Part shown: piece after piece, positions 1 through 8,138 of the stretch
Layout of the letters: every line of letters begins with the position of its first letter
How positions within the stretch are numbered: position 1 is the stretch's first letter
DNA from: Goekera deserti
GTDB taxonomy: Bacteria > Actinomycetota > Actinomycetes > Mycobacteriales > Geodermatophilaceae
Assembly (NCBI RefSeq): GCF_010685995.1
Contig: NZ_JAAGWK010000008.1
Location: 1 to 64,000 of the forward strand
Direction of reading: 5' to 3'
DNA: 64,000 nt
Translations under genes and position numbers: made by a program
Notes under the pieces: generated by a model
The model's input: only the letters and a program-made list of their open reading frames with translations
The model's database searches: none
What the model was told of the DNA's origin: nothing

Positions 1-931
1 GGAGAGAAACTTCAAGGCCTACCAGGCCGACGAGGAAGACTTCGCCGTCACGGTGCAGCTGCCGACCGGCACCCTGCAGATCCCGGCAGGGATCGTCTCG
101 ATCGACACCGACGGCGCCGGCGGTGTCGACAGCTACGGCGACGGCCCGCGGGAGCCCAAGTTCTTCTCGATCAACCGCCAGTTCGCCCTCGGTGAGGACG
201 TGACCGCCAGCCTGCTCGCCGACGCCCCGCTGCTCGGTCTGGACCCCGCCGACATCACCCGGGTCACCCCGGGCCTGTCGGTCAGCGGCAACGCACCCGT
301 GCCCCAGGCCGGGGTGCTGTACGGGTTCGTCGACGACTGGCTGTCCGCCCAGGTGCAGCTGCGCTCCTTCGCCGACAGCGTGCAGGTGCTCTACGAGTTC
401 GAGGTGGACGTCTACCACAACCCCGCGATCGACCGGGTCCTCGTCGACGGCCGGATGCCGCTGGACCTCACCAGCCCACCCGACCGGGAAGCCCTGGCCT
501 TCCTGCCCGGCTACCGCTCGGCACTGGTGCCCACCCGCCCCGGCGACGTGTTCGTCATCGACGTCACCCTGCCGACCGGTGAGCTCAGCTGGGTCGCGGA
601 CGACCTCGGGGCCTGGGCCACCGGACCGGACGGCCCCCCCACCTCCGCCGAGGTCCACCAGTTCGGCAGTGAGGCCGAGACCCGCCAGCGCCTGGAGGCC
701 TCCGCCGCCCTGCTCGGGATCGACCCGGCCGAGGTCACCGCCACCCTCACTCCCTCGGCGAGCGGCACACCCAACCCCTGGGGCTCCCCCGGCTCCTCCG
801 GCGAGCGCGTCCAGCGGTCCTGGGACCGCCCGGTCGCACCCGGCGTCTCCATCGACGTGAGAGTCGACATGACCCTGGGCCAGGCCGGCCCGCACGCCGG
901 GTCTGTCCGCTACCAGCTCACCTTCGGCTGA
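1..931 (+). CDS. Hypothetical protein, 5'-truncated by the window edge
   Basis: The reading frame is open at the left edge (first complete codon at base 2), so the true start lies outside the window. The roughly 309 visible residues contain no motif I recognise. There is an internal duplication: the stretch around LLGLDPADIT (visible residues about 76-85) recurs as LLGIDPAEVT about 150 residues later, each copy preceded by an acidic, Gly-rich segment. The protein therefore looks like two copies of a beta-rich domain. Its stop overlaps the ATG of the next gene by one base, which indicates translational coupling and a shared process. The function is unknown; a partner of the following WXG-like protein is plausible. 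Confidence 0.8.
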   Translation, partial: ERNFKAYQADEEDFAVTVQLPTGTLQIPAGIVSIDTDGAGGVDSYGDGPREPKFFSINRQFALGEDVTASLLADAPLLGLDPADITRVTPGLSVSGNAPVPQAGVLYGFVDDWLSAQVQLRSFADSVQVLYEFEVDVYHNPAIDRVLVDGRMPLDLTSPPDREALAFLPGYRSALVPTRPGDVFVIDVTLPTGELSWVADDLGAWATGPDGPPTSAEVHQFGSEAETRQRLEASAALLGIDPAEVTATLTPSASGTPNPWGSPGSSGERVQRSWDRPVAPGVSIDVRVDMTLGQAGPHAGSVRYQLTFG

Positions 932-2685
932 TGCCGTTCGACCAGGCGTCGCTGACCGCCGCCGCCGGCATCGACCCGTGGGCGCTGACCGAGAAGCTGG
1001 CCAGTGGCGACCCGGCCCAGATCCAGACGCTGGCCACCGCGTTCTGGTCCGCCGCCGGCGACGCCGACGACGCCCGGGCCAGCCAGAGCCGGGCCGACGA
1101 GTACGTCGCTGAGGGCTACACCGTGGACGGCTCGTCCCCGGTGGACTTCCAGGCTCAGGCCCGCTCGCTGCAGAGCAGCCCGGAGGAACTGACCCAGATC
1201 GCCCGCATCCTGGACAGCGTCGCCGCCGACCTCGACCGGGGCACCGATGCCGCGCAGCTCGAGCTGGAGGGGCTCGTCGGCGACGTGAACGCGGTCATCG
1301 CGGCGTACAACTCCTTTCTCTCCGGTCTCGGCCGACAGCTGCCTCCGGAGGACAGGGACGCGGTCGAGGCCGGGTACGTCGCCGACGCCGTCGCCGCCGT
1401 CCAGGCGCGTGGTGCGGTGATCTCCGGGCTGGTCGTCGACTACGAGGTCGCCCTGATCGGCTACACGAAGAGCCTCTCCGACCTCGGCTACGTGGCCCTG
1501 GAGGAGCTCGACGAGGGCCCGAACGCGCTGGCCGCGGAGCTGGACAACGAGGACGGCCTGCATGCCGGCGGGCCCAGCACGCAGCTGCCGCTGGATGCGG
1601 ACCAGTTGCGCCGGCTGAAGCAAGCTGCGGAGGCGGCCGGCCTGCCCGCGGTGGACATGAAGCCCCTGCTGGCGCAGTACTACGCAGTGTTGGCCGCCGA
1701 CCGGGCCGGGATCGACCTCGCCACCTGGGATCCCGGCCTGGGCGTGGACGGCAACCCGGGCACCATCAACGCCGTCTACGACTACTACGGCGACCTGTTC
1801 GCCCAGCACCCGGAACTGCAGTGGCTGGGCTTCGCCAACATGGTGGGCCCCACGTTCGCCGCCGGCTTCCAGGACCTGGACATGCTGCGCGACCTGGCGC
1901 GGGAGGTCGGCGACCGGATCGAGGAGCTCCCGGAGCCGTTGCGGGAGGCACTGCCCAGCGAGGTCCGCGCCCTGGCCGCGCTCGCCGATGTCGGCGACGG
2001 CGAGCTGGCGTGGTTCGAGACCCAGTTCCTGGCCATGCAGAAGCACATCTTCATGGACCAGGGCGGCATGCACGAGGCGTACCTGGCCGACGGCACCGAC
2101 GGGATCGACACGATGGCCACCGCCGGGCTGGTCGACCGGAAGACCCAGCAGGCCTGGTCCGGCATCGAGTCCGGCGACCCGTCTCGGATCGCCGCCGCCA
2201 CCGTCCAGTTCTCCGACCGCGAACAGAACCAGATCATCGACAAGCAGTACAAGCAGATGCGCGACCACCACGGGCTGGTCGGCGAGGGGTTCACCTACGG
2301 GATGAGCGTCATCGGCTCGGCGTCGGTGCCGGGCACCCGCACCCCGGGCGAGTACTCACCGCTGGACTTCGGCGGCTCGGTCACGTTCCCGGGTCTGCTG
2401 GTGGACACGACGCTCAGCGCCGAGGTGACCACCCCGCTGCCGGACTTCAACGTCGCTGACCGGGAATCCCGCTGGGACTACATCACCCACGACGCGCTGC
2501 CCCGCTACCAGGAGCTGATCGCCCAGGACCCGGACACGGTGTCTCGGATCGTCGCCTCGCCGATCGACCAGCGGATCGCCGAGCAACGGATCCTGGTCCG
2601 GCTGCCGGAGATCACCGAGGACCTCGTGACCAACTGGGACGTCGACGCCGACGTCGACGTGCACGGCCTGCCCTGGCCGCGCTGA
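931..2685 (+). CDS. Hypothetical protein with WXG100-like N-terminus
   Basis: This 584-residue protein starts at an ATG overlapping the upstream stop codon. Residues 1-130 are helical and contain a WXG-like turn (FWSAAGD, about residues 39-45), as in type VII secretion substrates and polymorphic-toxin leaders. The central part carries WLGFANMVGPTFAAGFQDLD followed by a segment with WFETQ, which resembles conserved hypothetical proteins of mycobacteria (from memory, not checked). There is no signal peptide or transmembrane helix. The gene ends 3 nt from the convergent IclR gene. A secreted or type-VII-associated role is an inference, and no ESX machinery is visible in the window. Confidence 0.75.
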   Translation: MPFDQASLTAAAGIDPWALTEKLASGDPAQIQTLATAFWSAAGDADDARASQSRADEYVAEGYTVDGSSPVDFQAQARSLQSSPEELTQIARILDSVAADLDRGTDAAQLELEGLVGDVNAVIAAYNSFLSGLGRQLPPEDRDAVEAGYVADAVAAVQARGAVISGLVVDYEVALIGYTKSLSDLGYVALEELDEGPNALAAELDNEDGLHAGGPSTQLPLDADQLRRLKQAAEAAGLPAVDMKPLLAQYYAVLAADRAGIDLATWDPGLGVDGNPGTINAVYDYYGDLFAQHPELQWLGFANMVGPTFAAGFQDLDMLRDLAREVGDRIEELPEPLREALPSEVRALAALADVGDGELAWFETQFLAMQKHIFMDQGGMHEAYLADGTDGIDTMATAGLVDRKTQQAWSGIESGDPSRIAAATVQFSDREQNQIIDKQYKQMRDHHGLVGEGFTYGMSVIGSASVPGTRTPGEYSPLDFGGSVTFPGLLVDTTLSAEVTTPLPDFNVADRESRWDYITHDALPRYQELIAQDPDTVSRIVASPIDQRIAEQRILVRLPEITEDLVTNWDVDADVDVHGLPWPR

Positions 2686-2688
2686 CCC

Positions 2689-3462
2689 TCAGCGCACCGG
2701 GTCGCCGGCCTCCTCGCCCAGCTCGGCCGCCAGCGCGGCGGCCGCCTCGCTGAGCAGGGCGACGATGCGGGGCACGTCCGCCAGGGTGACGCGCCCCTCC
2801 GGCCCGCTCACCGACAGCGCGGTCATCAGCGGCCCCCCGGGCACGGGGACGGCGACGCAGCGCACCCCGGTCTCCTGCTCGCCGTCGTCCACTGCGTGCC
2901 CCTGGCCGGCGATGCCCGGCAGCTGGGCCAGCAACCGGTCGGGGTCGGTGACCGTGGCGGGCGTGCGGGCCGGCATGCCGCCGCGCACCAGCAGCTCGCG
3001 CGCCGTTGCCGGAGGCAGCTGGGCCAGCAGCACCTTCCCGACGCCGGTGCAGTGCAGGTGCACCCGCCGGCCGACCTCGGTGAACATCCGCATCGAGTGC
3101 CGGGAGGGCACCTGGGCGACGTAGACCACCCGGTCGCCGTCCAGCATGGCGAGGTTGGCGGTCTCCCCGGTGGAGTCCACCAGCCGGCTCAGGTGCGGCT
3201 GGGCCCAGGTGCTCAGCCGGCGCGCGGCGCTCTCGCCCAGGTGGACCAGCCGAGGGCCCAGCACGTAGCGCCGGGAGGGCAGCTGGCGCACGTAGCCGCG
3301 AGCCACCAGGGTGCGGACCAGCCGGTGGATCGTCGACAGCGGCAGGCCGCTCTCGGCCGCGAGCCGGGACAGCGCCACCTCGCCGCCGGCCTCGGCCATG
3401 AGCTCCAGCAGCAGGAAGGCACGCTCCAGGGACTGGACCCCGTCCGAGCCACCTCCGGGCAC
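2689..3462 (-). CDS. IclR-family transcriptional regulator
   Basis: The N-terminal winged helix (SLERAFLLLELMAEAGG, then LPLSTIHRLVRTLVARGYV) is followed by the IclR effector domain, with LHCTGVGKVLLAQLP and a C-terminal Gly-rich segment. I chose GTG 3462 (257 aa, usual family size) because AGGAG sits 5 nt upstream. The frame stays open to 3531, but the extra residues are low-complexity and would overlap the control region. The gene is divergent from aceB and next to glcDEF. IclR proteins commonly control glyoxylate-bypass genes, so it probably regulates aceB and perhaps glcDEF in response to a small acid such as glyoxylate. Confidence 0.9.
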   Translation of the reverse strand: MPGGGSDGVQSLERAFLLLELMAEAGGEVALSRLAAESGLPLSTIHRLVRTLVARGYVRQLPSRRYVLGPRLVHLGESAARRLSTWAQPHLSRLVDSTGETANLAMLDGDRVVYVAQVPSRHSMRMFTEVGRRVHLHCTGVGKVLLAQLPPATARELLVRGGMPARTPATVTDPDRLLAQLPGIAGQGHAVDDGEQETGVRCVAVPVPGGPLMTALSVSGPEGRVTLADVPRIVALLSEAAAALAAELGEEAGDPVR

Positions 3463-3493
3463 CACTGCTCCTGACGCGCACGACCCGGCGGTG

Positions 3494-3550
3494 TTGCCCG
3501 GTGTTGTGACGGAGGATACGGTTTCCACCAATCAGCGAGTCGTTTCCGCA
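3494..3550 (+). promoter_or_regulatory. aceB promoter candidate with IclR-type boxes
   Basis: TTGCCC (3494-3499), a 17-nt spacer and TACGGT (3517-3522) form a plausible principal-sigma promoter reading towards aceB. Two similar boxes, GGTTTCCACC at 3520 and CGTTTCCGCA at 3541, are 21 bp apart (two helical turns). The first overlaps the -10 element, so a bound regulator would block transcription. The adjacent IclR protein is the obvious candidate. This is inference from position and repeat structure. Confidence 0.45.
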
Positions 3551-3607
3551 TCGTGGGAGCGCACCAGATCGCCTGGTCGTCGACCGGCGAGCACACGAGG
3601 GAGAACG

Positions 3608-5209
3608 ATGAGCACGGTCGACGGTGTGGAGATCACCGGCCCGATGGGCCCCCGGTTCGAGGAGGTCCTCTCACCGCGTGCGCTGGAGCTGATCGCGCTG
3701 CTGCACCGGGAGCTCGGCGGCCGGCGCCGGGAGCGGCTGGAGGCCCGGCAGGAGCGCGTCCGGGCACTCGCCGCCGGCGGCACCCTGGACTTCCTGCCCG
3801 ACACCGCCCACATCCGGGACGACGACTCGTGGCGGGTGGCCGAGCCCGCGCCCGGCCTGGTCGACCGCCGGGTGGAGATGACCGGCCCGACGGACCGCAA
3901 GATGACCATCAACGCGCTGAACTCCGGCGCGAAGTGCTGGCTGGCCGACCAGGAGGACGCCAACTCCCCGCTGTGGGAGAACGTCGTGAACGGCCCGCTG
4001 AACCTGATGGACTCGATCGACCGCACCATCGACTTCACCAACGACGCCGGGAAGAGCTACACGCTCAAGCCCGACGACGAACTGCCGACGATCATCGTCC
4101 GGCCCCGCGGCTGGCACCTGCCGGAGAAGCACGTCACCGTCGACGGCGAGACGGCGTCCGGCAGCCTGGTCGACTTCGCGCTCTACCTGGTCAGCTGCGG
4201 GCAGAAGCAGATCGACCGCGGCCAGGGCCCCTACTTCTACCTGCCGAAGATGGAGAGCCACCTCGAGGCCCGGCTGTGGAACGACGCGTTCCTGCTGGCC
4301 CAGGACCACCTCGGCATCCCCCGCGGCACCATCCGGGCGACCTGCCTGATCGAGACCTACCCGGCCGCGTTCGAGATGGAGGAGATCCTCTACGAGCTGC
4401 GCGAGCACTCCTCGGGCCTCAACGCCGGCCGCTGGGACTACCTGTTCAGCGTGATCAAGACCTTCCGCACCCGGGGCGAGGACTTCACACTGCCCGACCG
4501 GAACTCGATCACCATGACGGTGCCGTTCATGCGGGCCTACACCGAGCTGCTGGTGCGCACCTGCCACAAGCGCGGCGCGCACGCGATGGGCGGCATGTCG
4601 GCGTTCATCCCGAGCAAGGACCCGGCGAAGAACGAGTTCGCGTACAACAAGATCACCGAGGACAAGACGCGCGAGGCCGGCGACGGCTTCGACGGCTCCT
4701 GGGTGGCCCATCCCGGCATGGTGCAGACCGCGATGGACGCCTTCGACGAGGTGCTCGGGGACGAGCCGAACCAGCTGGGCAAGCTGCGCGAGGACGTGCA
4801 CGTCACCGCCGCGGACCTGCTGAACGTGAAGGCCACGCCCGGTGAGGTCACCGAGGCCGGCCTGCGGGCCAACATCAGCGTCGGCGTCCAGTACGTCGAG
4901 TCGTGGCTGCGCGGGTCGGGTGCGGCCGGCATCAACGGCCTGATGGAGGACGCCGCCACCGCGGAGATCTCCCGCAGCCAGGTGTGGCAGTGGCTGAACA
5001 ACCAGGTCCGGCTGGCCGACGGGCAGGCCGTCACCCGCGAGCTGGTCGAGCGGCTGATCGAGGAGGAGATGGCGGTGATCGCCGACGCCAGGGGCGACGC
5101 CTTCGCCGGTGGCCGCTGGGACGACGCCCGGGCGCTGTTCACCGAGATGGCCCTCTCCGAGGAGTACCACGACTTCCTCACCGTCCCGGCGTACGAGCGC
5201 ATGCCCTGA
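3608..5209 (+). CDS. aceB: Malate synthase A
   Basis: This enzyme condenses glyoxylate and acetyl-CoA to malate in the cytosolic glyoxylate bypass. The ATG at 3608, with GGGAG upstream, gives 533 residues, the normal size of malate synthase A. The family signature is clear: EHSSGLNAGRWDYLFS around residue 260, and the GPTDRKMTINALNSGAKCWL region with the adjacent acidic DQEDAN segment that forms the glyoxylate/Mg site. It is divergent from an IclR regulator and upstream of glcDEF, whose product is glyoxylate. The three functions make a coherent glycolate/glyoxylate to malate route. Confidence 0.97.
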   Translation: MSTVDGVEITGPMGPRFEEVLSPRALELIALLHRELGGRRRERLEARQERVRALAAGGTLDFLPDTAHIRDDDSWRVAEPAPGLVDRRVEMTGPTDRKMTINALNSGAKCWLADQEDANSPLWENVVNGPLNLMDSIDRTIDFTNDAGKSYTLKPDDELPTIIVRPRGWHLPEKHVTVDGETASGSLVDFALYLVSCGQKQIDRGQGPYFYLPKMESHLEARLWNDAFLLAQDHLGIPRGTIRATCLIETYPAAFEMEEILYELREHSSGLNAGRWDYLFSVIKTFRTRGEDFTLPDRNSITMTVPFMRAYTELLVRTCHKRGAHAMGGMSAFIPSKDPAKNEFAYNKITEDKTREAGDGFDGSWVAHPGMVQTAMDAFDEVLGDEPNQLGKLREDVHVTAADLLNVKATPGEVTEAGLRANISVGVQYVESWLRGSGAAGINGLMEDAATAEISRSQVWQWLNNQVRLADGQAVTRELVERLIEEEMAVIADARGDAFAGGRWDDARALFTEMALSEEYHDFLTVPAYERMP

Positions 5210-5219
5210 CGTACCCCGC

Positions 5220-5249
5220 CGGCGGCCGGGACCCGCTCCCGGGCCGCCG
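5220..5249 (+). terminator. Hairpin after aceB
   Basis: CGGCGGCCGGG and CCCGGGCCGCCG form an 11-12 bp stem, with one bulge and a short loop, starting 11 nt after the aceB stop. No U-tract follows, which is usual for actinobacterial terminators. It separates aceB from glcD. Confidence 0.6.
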
Positions 5250-5292
5250 ACGGGCGCACACCCAGCAGGTCCGGCAGCGAAGGCGGAACCTC

Positions 5293-6849
5293 ATGAGCGT
5301 CACGCACGGCACCACGACCACGGCCGGCCCGGTGCCGGGCGACACCCCGCCCGAGGCCACCTCGGCCACGGGCGATGCCCACCGCCACAGCGCGGGCATC
5401 GAGGCGGTGGGTCGCGTGGCCCGCGCCGTCCTGCCGGTCACCGGAGTGCTGTCCGACCCCACCCAGCTGCGCACCTACGAGTGCGACGGCCTGGCCCACT
5501 ACCGGGTCACCCCCGCGCTGGTGGTGCTGCCGGAGACCACCGAGCAGCTGGCCGCCGTGGTGCGGGCCTGCGCCGCGCACGGCGTGCCGTTCGTGGCGCG
5601 CGGCTCCGGCACGGGGCTGTCCGGCGGGGCACTCCCCCGGGCCGACGGCGTGCTGGTGGTGACCTCCCGGATGCGCACGATCCGCGAGGTCCGCCGCGCC
5701 GACCAGCGCGCCGTCGTCGAGCCCGGCGTGATCAACCTGGCCGTCACCAGGGCCGTCACGGGCGAGGGCTACTACTACGCGCCCGACCCGAGCAGCCAGC
5801 AGATCTGCTCCATCGGCGGCAACCTCGCCGAGAACTCCGGCGGCGCGCACTGCCTGAAGTACGGGTTCACCAGCAACCACGTGCTGGGTGCGGAGCTGGT
5901 CACCCCGCAGGGCGACGTCGTCGCCCTCGGCGGCCTGGCCCCGGACTCCCCCGGCTACGACCTGCTCGGCACGGTCGTCGGCTCGGAGGGCACGCTCGGC
6001 ATCGCGACGACGGCGGTCGTCCGGCTGGTGCGACTGCCGGAGGAGGTGCGCACGCTGCTGGTCGGCTTCCGCTCCACCGACGACGCCGGCGCGGCCACCT
6101 CGGCGATCATCGGCGCGGGCATCGTGCCGGCCGCCATCGAGATGATGGACGCCCTGGCCATCGAGGCCGCCGAGGCCGCGGTGCACTGCGACTACCCCGC
6201 GGGTGCCGGCGCGGTGCTGGTCATCGAGCTGGACGGCGCCGCCGTGGAGGTGGAGCACGAGTACGCGCAGGTGGAGCGGTTCTGCACCGAGCACGGCGCC
6301 TTCGAGCTGCGGCCGGCCACCGACGCCGCCGAGCGCGCCCTGATCTGGAAGGGCCGCAAGAGCGCCTTCGCCGCGGTGGGCCGGATCAGCCCCGACTACA
6401 TCGTGCAGGACGGCGTCATCCCGCGGACCGCGCTGCCCGAGGTGCTGCGCGCGATCGCCGAGCTGTCGTCGTCCTCCGGGGTGCGGGTGGCCAACGTGTT
6501 CCACGCCGGCGACGGCAACCTCCACCCGCTGGTGCTCTTCGACGACGCGCAGCCCGGAGCCGGCAAGGCCGCCGAGCAGGTCAGCGGGGCGATCCTGGAC
6601 CTCTGCATCAACCACGGTGGGTCGATCACCGGCGAGCACGGCGTCGGCGTGGACAAGGCCGCGTACATGCCGAGGATGTTCAGCGACGACGACCTGGACA
6701 CCATGCAGCTGGTGCGCTGCGCGTTCGACCCGGACGGGATCAGCAACCCCGGCAAGCTCTTCCCGACGCCCCGGCTGTGCGGTGAGGTGCCCGGGAAGAG
6801 GAAGCACGCGCACCCGCTGGTCGAGGCGGGCCTGGCGGACGCGTTCTGA
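5293..6849 (+). CDS. glcD: Glycolate/lactate oxidase subunit, FAD-linked (GlcD)
   Basis: This is a PCMH-type FAD-linked oxidase of 518 residues. It has the FAD-binding ARGSGTGLSGGA (about residue 102) and a C-terminal FAD-oxidase domain with NVFHAGDGNLHP and SITGEHGVG, typical of GlcD. With GlcE and GlcF it would oxidise glycolate (or D-lactate) to glyoxylate (or pyruvate) and pass electrons to the membrane. The ATG at 5293 was chosen because sequence before it is intergenic and follows the aceB terminator. The stop overlaps the ATG of glcE by one base. Glycolate versus D-lactate cannot be decided from sequence alone; the malate synthase context favours glycolate. Confidence 0.92.
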   Translation: MSVTHGTTTTAGPVPGDTPPEATSATGDAHRHSAGIEAVGRVARAVLPVTGVLSDPTQLRTYECDGLAHYRVTPALVVLPETTEQLAAVVRACAAHGVPFVARGSGTGLSGGALPRADGVLVVTSRMRTIREVRRADQRAVVEPGVINLAVTRAVTGEGYYYAPDPSSQQICSIGGNLAENSGGAHCLKYGFTSNHVLGAELVTPQGDVVALGGLAPDSPGYDLLGTVVGSEGTLGIATTAVVRLVRLPEEVRTLLVGFRSTDDAGAATSAIIGAGIVPAAIEMMDALAIEAAEAAVHCDYPAGAGAVLVIELDGAAVEVEHEYAQVERFCTEHGAFELRPATDAAERALIWKGRKSAFAAVGRISPDYIVQDGVIPRTALPEVLRAIAELSSSSGVRVANVFHAGDGNLHPLVLFDDAQPGAGKAAEQVSGAILDLCINHGGSITGEHGVGVDKAAYMPRMFSDDDLDTMQLVRCAFDPDGISNPGKLFPTPRLCGEVPGKRKHAHPLVEAGLADAF

Positions 6850-8138
6850 TGGCCCCGACCGGCGACACGGTCAGCCTGGACGCCGCCCGGACCGCGCTGT
6901 CCGGCGCCTGCGACGACGTCCGGGAGGCGACCGCGGCCGACGCCGTCGACGGGGTGCCCGCCTCCCTGGTCGCCCGCCCGGCCAGCACCGCCGAGGTGGG
7001 CGAGGTGCTGCGCGCCGCGGCCGGGCACGAGCTCGCCGTCGTCCCGCGCGGCCGGGGCACGAAGAGCACGTGGGGCCGGGCGCCGGAGCGGGCCGACCTG
7101 GTGGTCGACCTCAGCCGGATGTCCGCGGTGCTCGACCACGCCGCCGGCGACCTCGTCGTCGAGACCCAGGCCGGCGCGCTGCTCGCCGACGTCCAGGCGG
7201 TCGTGGGCACCGCCGGGCAGCGGCTGGCGCTCGACGAGCCGGTGCCCGGGTCCAGCATCGGCGGCACCCTGGCCACCAACAGCAGCGGCCCGGGCCGGCT
7301 CGCCGTGGGCACCGCGCGCGACCTGCTCATCGGCGTCACCGTCGTGCGGGCCGACGGCGTCGTGGCCCGGGCCGGTGGCCGGGTGGTGAAGAACGTGGCC
7401 GGCTACGACCTGGGCAAGCTGGTCATCGGCTCGTTCGGCACGCTGGCCGTGGTCACCGAGGCCGTGTTCCGGCTGCACCCGGTCGCCCCCGCGCGGCAGT
7501 GGGTCACCGTCGGCGTCGACTCGGCCGGGCGCGCCCAGGAGCTCGCCCAGCGCGTGGTGCACTCCCAGCTCGTCCCGGCCGCCGTCGAGGTCGACTGGCC
7601 GGGCGACGGCGATGGTGGCGCGGGTTCGCTCGGCGTGCTGCTCGAGGGCACCCCCGCGGGCGTCGAGACCCGGACGGCCGCGCTGACCGGCCTGCTCGGC
7701 GGCGGCACCGCGGCCGGCACCGCCCCGGCCGGCTGGGGCCGGTACCCCTGGGACGACGACGGCGTGACCGGCCGCGCGACCGCGCTCAAGGCGACCGTGG
7801 CGCTGTCGGGGGTGGCCGGTGCGCTCGACGCCGGCCGGCGGGCCGCGACCGACGCCGGGACGACGCTGAGCTGGCGCGGGTCGGCCGGCGCGGGCGTGCT
7901 CTACGGCGCGCTGCCGGCCACCGCCGGCCCGGACGCCGTGGCCGCCGTCCTCGGCCCGCTGCGGGCGGCCTGCGCCGCGGCCGGCGGCGCGCTCGTCGTG
8001 CTGGACGCCGCACCGGAGGTCGAGGCCGCGGTGGACACCTGGGGCCCGGTCCCGGCGATCGACCTGATGCGCCGCGTGAAGGAACGGTTCGACCCGGAGC
8101 GCCGGCTGGCGCCCGGACGGTTCGTGGGAGGCATCTGA
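6849..8138 (+). CDS. glcE: Glycolate oxidase FAD-binding subunit GlcE
   Basis: This 429-residue protein has an N-terminal FAD PCMH domain (VPRGRGTKSTWG, then GSSIGGTLATNSSGPGRL) and a short C-terminal part ending in RVKERFDPERRLAPGRF, the typical end of GlcE. It is smaller than GlcD and has the role of the second flavin subunit of the GlcDEF complex. It overlaps glcD and glcF by one base at each end (TGATG junctions), so the three are translated as a coupled unit. GlcE is the subunit that usually separates glycolate oxidases from stand-alone D-lactate dehydrogenases. Confidence 0.9.
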   Translation: MAPTGDTVSLDAARTALSGACDDVREATAADAVDGVPASLVARPASTAEVGEVLRAAAGHELAVVPRGRGTKSTWGRAPERADLVVDLSRMSAVLDHAAGDLVVETQAGALLADVQAVVGTAGQRLALDEPVPGSSIGGTLATNSSGPGRLAVGTARDLLIGVTVVRADGVVARAGGRVVKNVAGYDLGKLVIGSFGTLAVVTEAVFRLHPVAPARQWVTVGVDSAGRAQELAQRVVHSQLVPAAVEVDWPGDGDGGAGSLGVLLEGTPAGVETRTAALTGLLGGGTAAGTAPAGWGRYPWDDDGVTGRATALKATVALSGVAGALDAGRRAATDAGTTLSWRGSAGAGVLYGALPATAGPDAVAAVLGPLRAACAAAGGALVVLDAAPEVEAAVDTWGPVPAIDLMRRVKERFDPERRLAPGRFVGGI

